Part shown: one piece after another, positions 1 through 9,370 of the stretch
How the letters are laid out: every line of letters begins with the position of its first letter
Numbering within the stretch: the first letter of the stretch is position 1
From: 20CM-2-65-7 sp963830455
GTDB taxonomy: Bacteria; Gemmatimonadota; Gemmatimonadetes; Gemmatimonadales; GWC2-71-9
Reading direction: 5' to 3'
Assembly: GCA_963830455.1 (NCBI GenBank)
Contig: CAWHMT010000002.1
Location: 930,001-994,000, forward strand
DNA: 64,000 nt
Translations under genes and position numbers: made by a program
The notes under the pieces: model-generated
Databases searched by the model: none
What the model saw: only the letters and a program-made list of their open reading frames with translations
Told to the model about the DNA's origin: nothing

Positions 1-2
1 CG

Positions 3-302
3 GCACCGGCGGGCGAACCGAGTCCAGTACCGATGGGCAAGTTCTATGGGCTCACCAGAATCGGCCTGCGGCTCACGCCGGAGCACCGGTATCGCGTGCG
101 CGTGGTCTACGACAATCCGACCGGTACCACGATCCCCGACGGCGGAATGGGCGTTGTGGGTGGGTTGTTCATTCCGGATCGGGATGCGGCATGGCCACAG
201 CCAAATACCGGCGAGGCGCTATATCAACAGGACCTGCAACACTTCATGGGCACGAGCCGGCCGGCCGGCGCGATGCCCCACCACTCACACGTCGGACACT
301 AG
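3..302 (+). CDS. C-terminal fragment of an unidentified protein
   Basis: The frame is open from the left edge of the window to a TAG at 300-302, so only the C-terminal ~99 residues are visible and the true start lies outside. The fragment contains a conserved-looking stretch reading YDNPTG followed by GGMGVVGGLF, after a beta-rich HRYRVRVVY segment. This resembles the end of a secreted beta-sandwich protein, possibly of the copper monooxygenase type, but I cannot assign a family. It overlaps the stop of the convergent PAP2 gene by 18 bases. Confidence 0.5.
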   Translation, partial: APAGEPSPVPMGKFYGLTRIGLRLTPEHRYRVRVVYDNPTGTTIPDGGMGVVGGLFIPDRDAAWPQPNTGEALYQQDLQHFMGTSRPAGAMPHHSHVGH

Positions 303-1181
303 ACGCTGGGCGACGGGCTGTGGCGCCGTCGCCTCGGCGGTCTGCATGATGCCGAGCATCAACCCGGCCAGCATCAATCCCGCCAACGCGTCGACGGCGT
401 AGTGGAACTGCCCGTACACCACCGCCAGAATCAGTCCGGTCGTGAAGGGTAACAGCACGAGTCCCACCGCGCGCCAATAGCGCAGTGCCATCCCGGTTGC
501 CACGACGGATGCCGCCACGTGCGACGACGGGAAGGCGGCGCCCCACGAATCGCCGCGATCGAGCAGCCAGGCGGCGAATCGTGCCGGCCCCACGTTCGTA
601 GCGACGTTGTGCGCGCCATCGAAGGCGTAGCGCGGTCCCGCCACCGGGAAGAACAAGAAGACGATGTAGCAGAGATAGAACGTGGCCATCACGGCGAAGA
701 TCGTGTGGCGCGAGGCGTCGCGGCGTCCCGCGATCCACAACGCAAACGGGGACGCGAACAGAATGGGATAGTACGCGAGATAGCAGGCGTGCAGCACCCA
801 CGACGTCAGCATGTCGGGAGATTCCCGGATCCAGCGATAGGAGATCTGGGAACCGAACACCCACGTTTCGAGGCGCTGGATCTGCAAGTCGTTCTGAAAG
901 CCCGCACTCAGCGTGAGCACGCCGATCTCGCCGTACAGCGCCGGCAGCAGCAGCATCGGATACCAGTCGGCGATAAAGCGGCCGAATCGGCCGGCGGTGC
1001 GGGCGCTCGGCGCGAGCGCGGCGAGCGTGAGGATCAGCGCGTGCGCCGTGAGCAGCCACGGCCACCCCGGGACCCCTTCGCCACGAAAAGCAACGAGGAC
1101 CGCGCCGGTGGCAATCGTGATGTACGCCGCCGTCGCGATATCGACCGCGACGTATCCACGCCACAGCGGCTTTAGAGCCAT
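285..1181 (-). CDS. PAP2-superfamily membrane enzyme, candidate inositol-phosphorylceramide synthase or lipid phosphatase
   Basis: A polytopic membrane protein of 298 residues from the MALK start. It carries the PAP2 C2 motif (FPSSHVA) and a C3-like motif HYAVDALAG in its C-terminal half. The HYxxD form without an obvious SR pair upstream resembles the AUR1/IPC-synthase branch (PAP2_3) more than classical lipid phosphatases. It is the last gene of the sphingolipid operon, and its start overlaps the end of the SDR gene by 10 bases. Known members either remove phosphate from lipid phosphates or transfer phospho-inositol to ceramide. The context favours a head-group step on ceramide, but the substrate is inferred. 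A longer start at 1199 is possible. Confidence 0.8.
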   Translation of the reverse strand: MALKPLWRGYVAVDIATAAYITIATGAVLVAFRGEGVPGWPWLLTAHALILTLAALAPSARTAGRFGRFIADWYPMLLLPALYGEIGVLTLSAGFQNDLQIQRLETWVFGSQISYRWIRESPDMLTSWVLHACYLAYYPILFASPFALWIAGRRDASRHTIFAVMATFYLCYIVFLFFPVAGPRYAFDGAHNVATNVGPARFAAWLLDRGDSWGAAFPSSHVAASVVATGMALRYWRAVGLVLLPFTTGLILAVVYGQFHYAVDALAGLMLAGLMLGIMQTAEATAPQPVAQRLVSDV

Positions 1182-2143
1182 CCCACCTCCCGATACCAAT
1201 TCGCAGCGCGACGGAGCCCGGTTTCGAGATCGATTTCCGCGCGCCAGCCGGTGTCTCGGGTTAGGGCATCACCCCGACACGTCCACGCCGGCGCCAGGTA
1301 CTCATTGCCCTTGTCGACCGACAGTACGGTGGCTCGCCCCGCAATATGTGCAATGGTGTCGGTTGCCCAAAGCAGTCCCCGCGCCACGAGAGGCGGCATG
1401 CCGATTATCCGCGGGCGCTTCCCGACCGCTCGCCCGACCTCCATCGCGAGCCCCCGGCTCGTCGTGGTGGTCGGGTGGGTGGCGAAATACACATGACCGG
1501 CCGCTGCCGGGGCGGTTGCTGCCGCGACGATCGCTTCCGCCAGGTCCTCGGCATGAATGACCGACAATTCCTGTGATCCGTCACCGAATACGGGGAGAAC
1601 TCCGCGCTTGGCCAGTTGAAAGATCTTGAGGGTGCCGCGGTCCCATTCGCCGTACACCAACGGAGGCCGGACGATCGTCCAGGGCAGGGGCATGGCCTGC
1701 ACCAGCACCTCCCCCGCGAGCTTCGAGCGCCCGTAGTCCGTCACCGGAGCGGGCGGTCTCGTCTCATCGATGGGGTGGCCCGGTTGCGTTGGGCCGGCCA
1801 CCGCGAGCGATGACACATAGAGGAGGCGACGCGCGCCGCCGTCCCGTGCTGCCTCGAGCACATTGGCCGTACCGTCGCGGTTCGTGGCCATGAACTCCGC
1901 CATGTCACGCGCGGCGATTTTGCCGGCGACGTGATACACCACGTCCATGCCGGCGCACCCTGCGCGGAGGACGGCCGCATCATCGAGGTCGCCCTTCAGC
2001 TGGCGAACGTCGTTACCCCAGCCCTGCATCTCCGCGAGGGCAGGGCTCCGCACCAGCGCGGTCACTGAGTCGCCGCGGGCCCGCAATGCCTTGACCAGGT
2101 GCGCGCCGAGGAAGCCGGTCGCGCCGGTCACAAAGACGTTCAC
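1172..2143 (-). CDS. cerR: NAD(P)-dependent extended SDR, ceramide-reductase (CerR) type
   Basis: A 323-residue extended short-chain dehydrogenase. The N-terminal Rossmann motif is TGATGFLG and the active-site YxxxK is YGRSK. The GTG start forms a GTGA overlap with the stop of the upstream GNAT gene, which fixes the start well. In Caulobacter the ceramide pathway uses serine palmitoyltransferase, an acyltransferase (bCerS) and an epimerase-like reductase (CerR) that reduces oxidised ceramide. This gene has the same company and fold. Alternatives are a 3-beta-hydroxysteroid dehydrogenase or HpnA-like reductase; the operon makes CerR the best call. Confidence 0.8.
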   Translation of the reverse strand: MNVFVTGATGFLGAHLVKALRARGDSVTALVRSPALAEMQGWGNDVRQLKGDLDDAAVLRAGCAGMDVVYHVAGKIAARDMAEFMATNRDGTANVLEAARDGGARRLLYVSSLAVAGPTQPGHPIDETRPPAPVTDYGRSKLAGEVLVQAMPLPWTIVRPPLVYGEWDRGTLKIFQLAKRGVLPVFGDGSQELSVIHAEDLAEAIVAAATAPAAAGHVYFATHPTTTTSRGLAMEVGRAVGKRPRIIGMPPLVARGLLWATDTIAHIAGRATVLSVDKGNEYLAPAWTCRGDALTRDTGWRAEIDLETGLRRAANWYREVGWL

Positions 2144-3252
2144 AGCGGCTTGTCGTAGATACGGAAGGTCTTGGTATGGCGGAAGCCGAGCGCGAGTGCC
2201 GCCTTGATTATCAATTCGTTGTCTTCGAGGAACCACCCCGCTTCGCCTCGCGGCATCCCGTGCTTCACCGAGTTCTCCCACACGCGGTGATACAGGATCG
2301 CATCGATGCCGCGGCCCCGAAGATCCGGGATGACGCCCAGCAACAAGACGCGCGCGCGGTGAATCTTCCGCGCATGCCACAGCACCTTGAGAATGCCGGG
2401 AAACATCCGACCCGAGCGATTATGGAGCAGCGCGAGATTGAAATCCGGCAGGCCGACGGCGAAGCCCACCACCGCGTCGCCCTGCTCCGCGAAGATCACG
2501 AGATCCGGTACGACGATCGGTTTGAGCTGCTTGGCGAGATGATCGATCTCGGCATCCGTCAACGGCACGAATCCCCAATTCTTCTCCCACGCGCTGTTGT
2601 ACAGCTTCTTGATCAGCTCGACCTCGTCCCCGAAGCGCTTCTTGTCTAGCGTGCGCAGTGTGATGCCGGAGCGCTTGAGGGCGCGCTCGCCCAGCCGGCG
2701 AAAGCGCTCGGGGGCCGACTCCGCACCGCCGCCATCGTACGCGAGCAGGTCCTTGGCCTTCGTGAAACCGTAGCGCTCGTGCAGCGGCTGGTAGTAGGGA
2801 AAGTTGTACGGCATCATCAGCGACGGCGGCGTGCCGTCGTTGATAATCAGCAGCCCGCACTCGTCGTTTATCGAGGGGCTCATCGGCCCGCGCATCGTGT
2901 CGAACCCTTGCGCGCGCAGCCACGCTGCCGCGGTGTCGAACAACGCGTTGGCGACGGATTGATCGTCGATCGACTCGAAGAAGCCGTAGAAACCGACGCG
3001 GTCCTGATACTCCTTGTTATGCAGGTCGTTCTTGATCGCCCCGATGCGACCGACCGTCCGACCGTCCGACCGTCTGGCCGTCCAGTACTGCGCCTCGGCA
3101 TGCTCGAAAAACGGATTCTTGCCGGGCGTCAGCAGCGTGCGCACGTCGCGGCGCAGCTGCGGCACCCACAGCGGATCATTCCGGTAATGGTCGTAGGGAA
3201 AAGCGATGAAGCGATCGAGACCGCGCCCGTCGGAGACGGGCACGATCTCCAC
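2140..3252 (-). CDS. bcerS: GNAT-fold acyltransferase, bacterial ceramide synthase (bCerS/YghO) type
   Basis: A 370-residue protein of the YghO-like family, with characteristic stretches such as PYDHYRNDPLWVP near the N-terminus, RGPMSPSINDECG in the middle and a C-terminal half typical of GNAT acyl-CoA transferases. It lies 5 bases after the serine palmitoyltransferase and overlaps the SDR start as GTGA. The family includes the Caulobacter acyltransferase that N-acylates the sphingoid base. The GTG start at 3252 is chosen; a CTG at 3261 overlapping the upstream TGA is also possible. A short-word repeat at 3048-3083 encodes an RRSDGRTVGR loop inside the domain. Confidence 0.8.
   Translation of the reverse strand: MEIVPVSDGRGLDRFIAFPYDHYRNDPLWVPQLRRDVRTLLTPGKNPFFEHAEAQYWTARRSDGRTVGRIGAIKNDLHNKEYQDRVGFYGFFESIDDQSVANALFDTAAAWLRAQGFDTMRGPMSPSINDECGLLIINDGTPPSLMMPYNFPYYQPLHERYGFTKAKDLLAYDGGGAESAPERFRRLGERALKRSGITLRTLDKKRFGDEVELIKKLYNSAWEKNWGFVPLTDAEIDHLAKQLKPIVVPDLVIFAEQGDAVVGFAVGLPDFNLALLHNRSGRMFPGILKVLWHARKIHRARVLLLGVIPDLRGRGIDAILYHRVWENSVKHGMPRGEAGWFLEDNELIIKAALALGFRHTKTFRIYDKPL
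3048..3083. repeat. tandem short-word repeat inside the bCerS gene
   Basis: Three to four copies of a CCGACCGT-like word in a row, kept in frame and encoding a loop rich in Arg, Gly and Thr. The same word family recurs at 26642-26731, so it looks like a mobile or expanding micro-repeat rather than conserved coding sequence. Confidence 0.6.
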
Positions 3253-3257
3253 TGCGG

Positions 3258-4463
3258 TCAGATGACCCCCAGCTCTTTCCCGAGGCGGCCGAAGACTTCG
3301 AGCGCGAGGTCGATCTGGTCGGCCGTATGGGTCGCCATCAGACTGGTGCGGAGGCGGCACTGGGACGGCGGCACCGCGGGCGGAACCACCGGATTGGTGA
3401 AGACGCCGGCGTCGAACAGCTGACGCCAGAAGAGGAACGTCTTCTCGAGCGGCCCGATCAACACCGGGATGATCGGCGTCTCAGTCGGGCCGATGTCGAA
3501 GCCGAGGGACCGCATGCCCTCCTGCAGGCGCCGCGTGTTGCGCCACAGCTGCTCGCGCCGCTCCGGCTCGCGCTGCATGACGTGCAGCGCTGCGAGCACG
3601 CCGGCCGTGTTGGAGGGCGGCAACGCCGCGGTAAAGATCAAGGGGCGCGAGTGGTGGCGGAGGTAGTGAATCACGTTCTCCGTCCCCGCCGCGAATCCGC
3701 CAATCGACGCGAGCGACTTCGAGAACGTGCCGACGATCAGATCGACTTCGTCGATGAGATCGTAGTGGGCCGCCGTGCCGTCGCCGTTGGGGCCGAGCAC
3801 GCCGATCGAATGGGCGTCGTCGAGAGCCAGGGCGGCGCCGTACTTCTGCGCGACCTTGAGCAGCCCGGGCACATCGGCGATGTCGCCTTCCATCGAATAG
3901 ACACCATCGACGATGATCATCGTGCCCGTGCTCTCGGGCACCTTCTGGAGCTTGCGCTCGAGTCCCGCCAGGTCGCCGTGATTGAAGCGCTGCGTCTCGC
4001 CGTGCGACATCTTGGCGCCGTCGACGATCGAGGCGTGGTCCAGCTTGTCGAGGAACACGACGTCCGAGCGCCCGACCAGCCCGGAAATAAGGCCGAGATT
4101 CGCCTGATAGCCGGTCGAGAAGACGAGGCAGGATTCCTTGCCCAGGAACTCGGCGAGCTCGGTTTCGAGCTGCTCGTGGAGGTCGAGGGTGCCGTTGAGG
4201 AAGCGGCTGCCGGTGCAGCCGGAACCGTAGCGCTCCAGCGCCCCGCGGGCCGCCGCCAGGACTTCGGGATGATGTGTGAGGCCGAGGTAGTTGTTCGACC
4301 CCATCATGATCCGCTCTTGGCCTTCGATGACCACGACCGTGTCTTCGGAGCGGGAGATCGGTTTGAAATACGGATACAGCCCCGCAGCCTGGACCTCGCG
4401 CGCCCGGGTGAAGTTCTTACACTTATCGAACAGCGCGATGTGCTGCAGGGTCTCTGTGCGCAA
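3258..4463 (-). CDS. spt: serine palmitoyltransferase (PLP-dependent alpha-oxoamine synthase)
   Basis: This enzyme condenses L-serine with a long-chain acyl-CoA to 3-ketosphinganine, the first step of sphingolipid synthesis. The protein shows the alpha-oxoamine synthase landmarks: NNYLGLTHHPEV near residue 60, a DDAHSIGVLG cofactor motif, and the PLP lysine (Lys249) in GTFSKSLASIGGF, followed by HHSRPLIFTAALPP. The SKSLASIGGF and SRPLIF signatures are those of bacterial Spt rather than BioF or Kbl. The TTG at 4463 has a GAGG six bases upstream and gives 401 residues, the usual length. An ATG at 4592 would add 43 unconserved residues. First gene of the four-gene operon. Confidence 0.87.
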   Translation of the reverse strand: MRTETLQHIALFDKCKNFTRAREVQAAGLYPYFKPISRSEDTVVVIEGQERIMMGSNNYLGLTHHPEVLAAARGALERYGSGCTGSRFLNGTLDLHEQLETELAEFLGKESCLVFSTGYQANLGLISGLVGRSDVVFLDKLDHASIVDGAKMSHGETQRFNHGDLAGLERKLQKVPESTGTMIIVDGVYSMEGDIADVPGLLKVAQKYGAALALDDAHSIGVLGPNGDGTAAHYDLIDEVDLIVGTFSKSLASIGGFAAGTENVIHYLRHHSRPLIFTAALPPSNTAGVLAALHVMQREPERREQLWRNTRRLQEGMRSLGFDIGPTETPIIPVLIGPLEKTFLFWRQLFDAGVFTNPVVPPAVPPSQCRLRTSLMATHTADQIDLALEVFGRLGKELGVI

Positions 4464-4627
4464 CGAAGCCTCGTGTTTTTGCAGGGGTAAGCGACGGTAC
4501 AGCTTACCCTTGCTATCTCGAAATGGCAAGGCTCTTTGTGAGACTCGCCACAGCCTTTCGGGCCGGCTTCCTCGTAGCCTAGATTGCAACATTCGCCGCG
4601 GCTTGGCCGTTTTCCCGGAGGTTCATA

Positions 4628-7229
4628 GTGGTTCATACTTCGTCCGATTTCTGGGCGTTTCCGCCCTGTTGTGCTCTTGGTCCCCTTCGTCGCGTCTGGC
4701 GCAAACCAGCCCGCATCCTCGCTGGGAAATTCCCGGGTTCGATTTTCGAGAAGACGGCGTGTGGCGCGCGAAGTGCGCGGGCCGTGAGCGAGCGCACCCG
4801 GCTGCTAGCGCGGGCGCAGTTCGCACATTCAATGCGCGGGCGCCGATGGGTCCCGATGTCGACGACGGCGGTCACGGGGACTTGACGTGCCGGCGGTCTT
4901 TTTCGCTTATACGGACTCGCCGGCGCTGACGTTTACCACGGCCCAGTACGATGCACGTACTCTTCTCCTCGACTCCGGCAGGGGCGCGGCGGACCCCGTA
5001 CACATATGCGGACGTTTTATCGAGCAGCTGTCGAATGACACCTTGACCATGACAGGGCAGGATCTTCGGCTGGGTGCGCCTCGATAGCACCGAAATAACG
5101 TAGCACGCGGAGCCCCGGGTACGTGTAGCGGCAACCCGTTCGGGACAACGAACTGCAATGGGTTGTTCAGCTCGAACGCGATTTCGCGGATGCAGGCGGG
5201 ATTTCGTCAGGCGCTGTCACGAGTCGACCGATCAGGTCAACTTCGCGCAGTTCGACAATGACGGTCCAGACGGGGTTCCGAATTCCGGCGACGATGACGG
5301 ATATGTGACATGATCATGTTTGCGCATCCGACCAAGGATGGCGCCTGCGGCGGCTTTCCCCAGAGTAGCAATCACTCGACCAATAATCACATCTGGTCGC
5401 ACCGGTTTTTCTCCGGGCCGATTATGCCTCCAGTGACCCCGCGAATCCCGGGAACTCATCCGGGCGCGACGTTCACGTGTCAGCGACTACATTCTGCAGA
5501 GCGGCCTCGGCGGCCTGAGTCCTGTGCACACCGACGCAGATCATGCCGATCGGCACCGTGGCGCACGAGATCGGGCACGGGTTCGGATTGCCCGATCTGT
5601 ACGACACCGACGGCACGAGCGAAGGCGTGGGGCAGTGGGACCTGATGAGCTCCGGCAGCTTCATCAGCCGGGTTCAGCCCGTCGCGGATGGAAGCGCCTG
5701 GTCACTGAACGAGCTGGGCTGGATCACGCTCGCGCCGGCTGACGACGACCGGCACCTACACGTTCGCTGCGGCCCCACTCTCGGACACGGCGTTCGTCCG
5801 TCCGCGTGCAGGGATCGAATCCTCGTGGCGAGTATTTCTGCTCGAAAACCGGCAGGACGGCACAGGCCGACACCGCGCTGATCCGGTTACACTGTGCGCG
5901 AGCAGGCAGTCCGGCAGTGTCCGGGCGGCTTGCTGATCTGGCACGTCGATTCGGCGAAGTTCGCGCAATCATTCAGCAACAACGTCAACACCGGATCGAT
6001 CCACGCCCTGGCGGTCGTCCAGGCCTCTGGTTCGAGGAAGCCGCGCCCGTGAGCGGAAACTCTGTCCCGAACCGCCGTCGATATTCTTCGGCTGCTCCAA
6101 TCGCGGCGACGCCGGCGATCTCTTCCCAGGCACCACGAACAACACGAGCGGCCTCGTGTTTCGGAGCAACCCGGCGGCGGTGAAAAACGCCGACGGCTCC
6201 TTCGCGGGCTTCGCGGAATCGATTCCATTCAGCAGGTCGTGCCGAACAGCACGATATCGTTTCGCTTACGGTTTGGCTCGCTCTCGATCGTCCGTGCCAG
6301 CGATACCTACGGCGACGATGACGTTCGCCGGCGTCGAGTTACACGGTTTACCGCGATTTGCTCGATGAAGGCCAGAACTACACGGTGAGTATCACCGATT
6401 CGCAGCTCTCGGCCAACGGGCGCACGCGCTTCCGCTTCGGCTCATGGTCCGATGGGGGCCTCCAGATCACATTCGTACACCGGCCATCTCGCCGGTGACA
6501 CACTGACCGCGATTCTCACGCGCGACTTCAAGCTGACCGCGATCTCCGGCAGCGGCGGCACGATCCAGGCGGACACGAGCGGCATTGACATACCCGCCGT
6601 GGCCGCGGCGCGTTCATACGCGAAGGACGGTCGGTCACCCTGACGGCGACGCCGACTCCGCTGAAACGTTCGGCGGCTGGTCCGATGACAACGGTACCAC
6701 CAATGCTGTTCTCGCGCTGCCGATGGGCCGGTCGTACACGGTGAACGCCAGTTTCGGAGCGCTTACGATCTCGACGGCGACCGCGCGTCCCACCGGCGTG
6801 ATGGGAGCGACGTACAACGATACCCTGCGGGTAGCGGGTGGCACGGGGACGAACAGGTGGTCGCTGACGGGTGGCTGCGTTGCCGACAGGGGTGACGCTC
6901 AACGGGTCGAGTGGGATCGTCACAGGGTTCCCGCAACAGACGGGGAACTTCGCTACACGGTACGGTGACATTCGGGGCGCAGAGCCAGGGCAAAGCGTTC
7001 ACGCTTCTCGGTGACGGCGCCGACGCTCGCGACTGCGGACGTGACCGCGCAGCTGCTCGGCCCGACGGCGCCGCTCAACGCCGACCAGATCCGCTATCTC
7101 GATTTCCTCGGCAACAACAACGGCAGTTTCGACGTCGGTGACTTTCTGGCGTGGGTCAAGCTGACCGGCGCGCCGCCGAGTCCGCCCGCGTCGCAGAGCA
7201 TGCCGCGGCGGAAGGGAGACCCCCGATGA
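4628..7229 (+). pseudogene. M6-family secreted metalloprotease, broken by many frameshifts
   Basis: Pieces of one protein appear in order in all three plus frames. An N-terminal WEIPGFDFREDGVWR segment lies near 4720. FAYTDSPALTFTTAQYD lies near 4900 and FAHPTKDGACGG near 5320. The zinc motif HEIGHGFGLPDLYD is at 5564-5605. LLIWHVDSAKF (about 5925) and SNPAAVKNADGSFAGFA (about 6160) follow, then repeated Ig-like segments and a dockerin-like GNNNGSFDVGDFLAWV at 7090-7155. The order and motifs match M6 (immune inhibitor A-like) proteases, which are exported peptidases. At least eight frame changes are needed. Either the gene is decaying or the sequence here has many indel errors. Its stop overlaps the next start as ATGA. 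Confidence 0.75.
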
Positions 7230-7627
7230 AACGTCTCTTCGTGGTGGCGACCGTGGCGTGCGCGACGGTGCTGGGAGTGAATTGCGGCGACGACGGACCG
7301 ACTCAGTCTGGTCCAGGGACGCTGGTGGTGCGGCTGACGGCTCCTGCTGCGAACGCCGACTCCGCGATCGAATTCTCGATCACGGGTCCCGCTCCGCTGA
7401 CCAGCGTCACGCCTGGGACCGGCCTGCGCCTCTTCCAGCAAGCGCTCGGCGGAACGACGACGAGCTTCGCGTTGACCGGCAACTTGACCAACGGCGCGAC
7501 CATCCTCACGATCGGCGTGGCGGACGTCGGCGCCTTCAGCCAGTACAGCGGATCGATCCAGGGAGTGGCGCGCGCCAATTATCAGCTCCGCCCGCTGAAC
7601 GGCTACGCGCTCGCGCTGACGCGCTAG
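7226..7627 (+). CDS. small secreted protein of unknown function
   Basis: A 133-residue protein whose ATG overlaps the stop of the broken M6 protease, so the two were probably translated together. The N-terminus (MKRLFVVATVACATVLG) is a signal peptide followed by Cys-Gly-Asp-Asp. The residue before the Cys is Asn, so it is a weak lipobox. The remainder is a Ser/Thr/Ala-rich beta-type sequence without a motif I recognise. It may be an exported partner of the protease. Confidence 0.65.
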   Translation: MKRLFVVATVACATVLGVNCGDDGPTQSGPGTLVVRLTAPAANADSAIEFSITGPAPLTSVTPGTGLRLFQQALGGTTTSFALTGNLTNGATILTIGVADVGAFSQYSGSIQGVARANYQLRPLNGYALALTR

Positions 7628-7983
7628 TCGCCGGCTTGGGCCGGTTCCGGCGCCGCCCAGGCGCGCGTCAGCGATTCTTCCAGGCGCCGCCGCAGGCCCT
7701 GATACAGCCTGAGCAACCGGCGGCATTCCTCGGTGAGCGTGGTCGCGCCGCCACCCGGTCCACCCGCGCGCGATACCACGACGGGTCGGCCGAGGGCCTG
7801 CTCCATCTGCTGGATCGCGCTCCACGCCGTGCGGTAGCTGATGCCCGCCTCTGCGGCGGCGTCCTTGATCGATCGAACGCGATCCACCGCGTCGAGGAGC
7901 CGTGCTTCCCGTTCTCCGATCACTGACGAACCATTCTTTGTGAGCGTCACTTGCGCTCGCGGAGATAAATCAGGGAACTGCAT
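7624..7983 (-). CDS. ModE-type winged-helix transcriptional regulator (DNA-binding domain only)
   Basis: 119 residues with the LysR-like N-terminal helix-turn-helix of ModE proteins: RLLDAVDRVRSIKDAAAEAG followed by ISYRTAWSAIQQMEQALGRPVV and a GGGATTLTEE wing. ModE normally senses molybdate through C-terminal TOBE/MOP domains. These are absent, so this is the short form, and its ligand is unknown. The ATG at 7983 is chosen over an upstream start because conserved sequence begins just after it. It ends convergently on the preceding gene with overlapping stop codons. Confidence 0.75.
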   Translation of the reverse strand: MQFPDLSPRAQVTLTKNGSSVIGEREARLLDAVDRVRSIKDAAAEAGISYRTAWSAIQQMEQALGRPVVVSRAGGPGGGATTLTEECRRLLRLYQGLRRRLEESLTRAWAAPEPAQAGD

Positions 7984-8139
7984 ACAACCGCCTTGATCGT
8001 GTGAGTTCTTCCCTTGCGGTATGCCCCAGCGGTGGATTCGTTCCAATCCATCTTTTCCTGTGGCGGCGCGGCCTTAGTTCTACACGCACCGACGCGAACC
8101 TACCCCTACGAGGTTCGTGACTCTATTTTCGTCCGGCGG

Positions 8140-8212
8140 GGGGCGGTAGCTCAGTTGGGAGAGCACCTGGTTTGCAACCAGGGGGTCGTGGGTTCGAATC
8201 CCATCCGCTCCA
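8140..8212 (+). tRNA. tRNA-Ala (anticodon TGC)
   Basis: A complete cloverleaf can be drawn by hand. The acceptor stem is GGGGCGG with CCGCTCC, and the D arm starts GCTCAG. The anticodon stem CCTGG/CCAGG holds the loop TTTGCAA, giving anticodon TGC. The T arm contains GGTTCGAATCC. The discriminator is A and no CCA is encoded. It lies 20 bases before the DUF2911 gene. Confidence 0.95.
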
Positions 8213-8231
8213 TACCTGCTTCGGAGAACCC

Positions 8232-8843
8232 ATGGTGATCGGACTTTTGCTGCCCGCCGTCATGCTGGCCCAGAATCCACCGCCGGCCGCCCCTCCTCCG
8301 CCGCCGTTGCGCATCGCGGCCAGCAGCTTTGCCACGGTCGAGGTCCATCTCAACTCGCGACGCATCGGGGACGCGTGGTACGAAGAGGATGCCAGCCTCA
8401 CGGGGCCGTCGCGCATTGCCATCAGTTATGGCCAGCCGCACGCGCGCGGCCGCAAAGTCGAGGGCGGGCTCATTCCGCTCGATACGGTGTGGCGGTTCGG
8501 GGCGAACGCCGCGACCACGCTGCACACCGACCTCGACATGAGCCTCGGCGACGTCAAACTCCCGCGCGGGGACTACTCGCTCTTCATTCTGTACACGCGG
8601 TCGGGGTACGCATTGATCGTGAATCGCGGCACGGGGCAGTGGGGGACCGATCGCGATCCGGCGAAAGACATCGGGCGCGTGGCGCTCACCAGCCGCACCA
8701 TGGCGGAGCCCGAGCCGTCGTTGTCGATTTATCTCGTCCCGGAAGCGCCGCAGCCAGGGACCGGCTATGCCGAGCTGCGCGGCACGTTACGCATCACGTG
8801 GGGCACGACCGAATTGACGACCGGCTGGCGCGTGGATCAGTGA
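8232..8843 (+). CDS. DUF2911-domain exported protein
   Basis: A 203-residue protein with a short hydrophobic N-terminus (VIGLLLPAVMLAQ), a proline linker, then the DUF2911 pattern: VEVHLNSRRIGD, ISYGQPHARGRKVEGGLIPLD, VWRFGANAATTLHTD and LPRGDYSLF. DUF2911 proteins are usually exported and of unknown function. The stop overlaps the next start as TGATG, so it is cotranslated with the DinB protein. Confidence 0.8.
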   Translation: MVIGLLLPAVMLAQNPPPAAPPPPPLRIAASSFATVEVHLNSRRIGDAWYEEDASLTGPSRIAISYGQPHARGRKVEGGLIPLDTVWRFGANAATTLHTDLDMSLGDVKLPRGDYSLFILYTRSGYALIVNRGTGQWGTDRDPAKDIGRVALTSRTMAEPEPSLSIYLVPEAPQPGTGYAELRGTLRITWGTTELTTGWRVDQ

Positions 8844-9367
8844 TGGCGACCGACGAGCGATATCCGATCGGGAAGTTCACCCCGGTACAGACGCTCACGC
8901 CGGCCGAGCGCAGTGCCCGGATCGAGGAAGTTGCGGCGGCACCGGCGAACTTCCGCCGCGCGGTCGCGGGGCTGAACGACGGGCAGCTCGACACGCCCTA
9001 CCGCCCCGGTGGTTGGACGGTGCGGCAGGTCGCCCATCACCTCCCCGACAGCCACATGAACGCGTACATGCGCTTCAAGTGGGGGCTCACCGAGGACACG
9101 CCCGCGATCAAGACATACGAAGAAAAAGACTGGGCCCAAACGCCCGAGACGCGCGCGCCGATCGCATTCTCGCTCGATCTGCTGACCTCGCTGCACGCGC
9201 GCTGGGTCACGCTGCTGCGTGGCATGGGTCCAGGAGATTACGCGAGGACGATCCAGCATCCCGAGTGGGGACTGCCGTCGCTCGATACGCTGCTCGCCCT
9301 CTACGCGTGGCACGGCCGTCATCATACGGCGCATGTCACGTCGCTGCGCGAGCGGATGGGCTGGTGA
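8843..9367 (+). CDS. DinB/YfiT-family putative metal-dependent hydrolase or thiol transferase
   Basis: 174 residues starting MATDERYPIGKF, a standard opening for the YfiT/BstA group of the DinB superfamily. The three-histidine metal site is visible: the first His in VAHHLPDSH (near residue 60) and a C-terminal HGRHH. Relatives are zinc-dependent transferases that attach low-molecular-weight thiols such as bacillithiol to electrophiles, or uncharacterised hydrolases. Substrate unknown here. The ATG overlaps the preceding stop. Confidence 0.8.
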   Translation: MATDERYPIGKFTPVQTLTPAERSARIEEVAAAPANFRRAVAGLNDGQLDTPYRPGGWTVRQVAHHLPDSHMNAYMRFKWGLTEDTPAIKTYEEKDWAQTPETRAPIAFSLDLLTSLHARWVTLLRGMGPGDYARTIQHPEWGLPSLDTLLALYAWHGRHHTAHVTSLRERMGW

Positions 9368-9370
9368 CGG

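Noticed and set aside
4628..7229. Programmed frameshifting in the M6 protease
   Set aside because: At least eight shifts in all frames with no slippery-site pattern; decay or sequence error is simpler.
7624..7983. Molybdate-regulation locus around the ModE-type regulator
   Set aside because: No modABC or molybdenum-cofactor operon is adjacent; the nearest MoeB-like gene (59429) is 51 kb away and probably serves sulfur transfer.
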